64,000 nt of DNA, from positions 15,010,146 to 15,074,145 of the forward strand of contig NC_090132.1 in NCBI RefSeq assembly GCF_040581485.1, read 5' to 3'. Under the pieces are notes generated by a model, which was given only the letters and a program-made list of their open reading frames with translations, ran no database searches and was not told the origin of the DNA. The DNA comes from Linepithema humile (Eukaryota; Arthropoda; Insecta; Hymenoptera; Formicidae). Below, piece by piece: positions 62,239-64,000 of the stretch (the first letter of the stretch is position 1; every line of letters starts with the position of its first letter). The translations under genes were made by a program, and so were the position numbers.

Positions 62239-62352
62239 ACCCACACAGCATGCATATCCGGGAAACGTTTGGGAGACATCCCGAAGATATCGTATCTCTT
62301 AAAGATATCTTTGGGATGTCTTTTAGATGTCTTTTGGATATGTGTGCTGTAT
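62239..62352. mobile_element. Hairpin MITE inserted in the left arm
   Basis: CACACAGCATGCATATCC at the left pairs with GGATATGTGTGCTGT at the right, with inner AGATATC/GATATCT and GGGAGACATCCC/GGGATGTCTTTT pairs. The right arm of the surrounding inverted repeat lacks it (TTAGCATATGTATATG is continuous there), so it inserted after the inverted repeat formed. Confidence 0.75.
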
Positions 62353-62617
62353 GAATATGTATATGTAAATATCTTTCGATTGCATATTTACTCTTTTTTA
62401 TCAATCTTCACAACTTCGCTATGAAAAAAGTCTGTATTTCTTGATTAACGTACTTTTATACAATCAAAAATTAAAAAAAATATATATATTGAAAATTACT
62501 GAATTATTTCAGAAAAAATCTTTAAAATTTCAATATTTTACTATTTGCAAATGTATCCAAAAAAATTAAGAGTAGAAGATAGTTTAATTTGTATTCAAAT
62601 TATTCAAATTAATTTGT

Positions 62618-62679
62618 AATTCAAAAATATATGTGAAGAGAGGACTTACAAGTCCTCTCTTCACATATATTTTTGAATT
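62618..62679. repeat. Perfect 30-bp hairpin in the inverted-repeat spacer
   Basis: Bases 62618-62647 are the exact reverse complement of 62650-62679, with a two-base loop. It lies between the two arms of the large inverted repeat. Confidence 0.9.
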
Positions 62680-64000
62680 TTCGATTAATCTATTTAAATT
62701 AAATAGTTTCGAAATATAAGAAAAATGCTAGTATCTTTGTAATAAGAGTAAATATGCAATTAAAAGATATTTACATATACATATGCTAAAAACCAATTTG
62801 TAATGCAATTTGATCTCGTACGGTTAAAATACAATAATGTCTGTGCTGGAACAAAAACGATTCATTGATGTTATCGCATAAAAATTAAGTGGTGTGATTA
62901 TCACAAAATGTTTACATCTTACATTTATTCGCAGAACAATAAATCGGTTTATAGCATTGCAAACATATATTTTACACAACTTAATAAAATATCTTTATGT
63001 TCTTACATTGGATAATTTTTATGACATGTTAAGCATAAATAACAAATTGTTTTGAAATAGATTTATTACTCTTTGTAATACTGTATTTATAGACACTGCG
63101 TACAAAGTAGCAGTTGTGATTTCAATGCTTGGTGTTTATATGAAACGAATAAAAAAATTATCTCGCATGTTCCGCGAATCATCCGATCGTGACTATCTAA
63201 CTGGGGGTCAGAATTCTTCTCGACTGTTACTCGAGAGAGTCCTTTGCTCCTCCAGCTGACAAGCAAGCGAGTCAATTCATTCGTTAAAGGTTAAACGATT
63301 TCATTCAGTAAGTTTCAACTTGACTTGATTTGTCAAGATAATATGCCGAGACATCCTAATTTTGTCTAGTGCATTACAATATTTTTTTCGCATCTTTTTC
63401 ATCGTATCCATAATAACGCGGATAATTCAACCGATTCAATCACTTATTATTTACTTTACTCATCGCAAAAATGCAGTAAATAGAGTTCTTAACATTTTGA
63501 AAAACAAGGTTACTAGTCTTTCCAAAGCTCAATTATGGTATGAACAACAGTAATCGATGTAAGTACAAAGTATAAAACACGTATGGAGTATAAAGTACAA
63601 TTTATACGTCAAGTTGAGTATGCGTGCATATGCAAATGCACATACATGAATCAGCAAGTCCGATCGAAATGCAAGGAACATAGTCCGATCGAAATTCTAT
63701 ACATAATTGAAATACGTAGTTACACTTTATTACAGAGATAACCCAAGTTAATAAACTCAAACATCGATAAGATTACATATTGGTTATGATAGTGATAAAA
63801 ATACTATGCACAAATATTGAATTTGTTATAAGACAAAAATTTTTTACTCGTTTCTTTCGTGTATAATCCATATATTTTATTATTAAAATAAATGGATGAG
63901 ATTTTGAACATTCTGATATGTAAGATGCTTTCGATTCTATAACGCTACAAATACTACACACGTTTTTTTTTTGTTTTTTTTTTTTTTTAATGTCTGCGAT

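Larger units (their letters stand above)
62058..62980. repeat. Large imperfect inverted repeat (fold-back)
   Basis: The left arm (62058-62396, excluding an insertion) aligns with the reverse complement of the right arm (62738-62980). Shared stretches include GTTCTGCGAATAAATGTAA, AACATTTTGTGATAATCACA, GAATCGTTTTTGTTC and ATGTATATGTAAATATCTTT. By eye, identity is roughly 80-90%. The similarity may fade outward to about 61985 and 63010. Confidence 0.8.
60403..64000. other. Region upstream of AGPAT: 5' exon/promoter and a large inverted repeat
   Basis: No coding exon recognised. The AGPAT 5' untranslated exon or exons must lie somewhere here; the acceptor for the first coding exon ends at 60416 on the minus strand. 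An inverted repeat with two arms of about 250 bp occupies 62058-62980, with a hairpin in its spacer and a MITE in its left arm. The end of the window is AT-rich with a T-run. Confidence 0.6.

Noticed and set aside
1..64000. tRNA, rRNA or CRISPR-like features
   Set aside because: No B-box-type GGTTCGAATCC with cloverleaf arms, no rRNA segments and no regularly spaced direct repeats were seen by eye; a covariance-model scan would be needed to exclude small RNAs.

Overview
The window looks like nuclear DNA of an insect, most likely a hymenopteran and probably an ant. The genes have many short exons with GT-AG introns, the intergenic DNA is AT-rich, GC/CpG-rich islands sit at gene starts, and small palindromic transposons (MITEs) are frequent. 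The proteins closely match insect families. The order and genus are inference; the gene families are clear from residue motifs and from splice phases that close exactly.

Four recognisable genes and one orphan were rebuilt from exons. (1) Plus strand, 2.4-17.4 kb: nuclear receptor HR4 (NR6A/GCNF-like), nine coding exons, 971 aa from the first in-frame Met, with a polyQ/polyGly N-terminus, a split two-zinc-finger DNA-binding domain and a ligand-binding domain over the last five exons. (2) 17.4-27.4 kb: non-coding, probably long 3' UTR plus intergenic DNA, with simple repeats and one perfect-looking hairpin element. (3) Minus strand, 29.16-27.45 kb: catalytic subunit of protein phosphatase 6 (PpV), seven exons, 303 aa. 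(4) Plus strand, 31.97-44.8 kb and on to 51.2 kb: dynamin (shibire), 862 aa in the basic long form. It has two candidate microexons (27 and 12 nt), a 51-nt in-frame cassette, and up to four alternative 3' terminal exons, the last about 6.3 kb beyond the previous one. (5) Plus strand, 53.25-54.03 kb: intronless ORF of 259 aa with a coiled coil and a Cys-rich patch, no family recognised. (6) Minus strand, 60.4-55.4 kb: 1-acylglycerol-3-phosphate acyltransferase (AGPAT), five coding exons, 270 aa, with an unusual EGHR in place of the usual EGTR motif.

The most unusual architecture is in the last 9 kb. The final AGPAT intron holds a decayed DNA transposon related to the KRBA2-like integrase/transposase group. 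It has long terminal inverted repeats, and its left repeat is split by two TTAA-flanked (piggyBac-type) MITEs. A separate 420-bp palindromic MITE abuts it. Upstream of AGPAT, at 62.06-62.98 kb, is a large imperfect inverted repeat with a 30-bp perfect hairpin in its spacer and another MITE inserted in one arm.

HR4 (ecdysone-cascade transcription factor), PP6 (signalling phosphatase), dynamin (membrane fission) and AGPAT (phosphatidic acid synthesis) are separate housekeeping or developmental genes. Nothing suggests co-regulation beyond the head-to-head arrangement of PP6 and dynamin across about 2.8 kb. No RNA genes, CRISPR arrays or viral genes were identified by eye.
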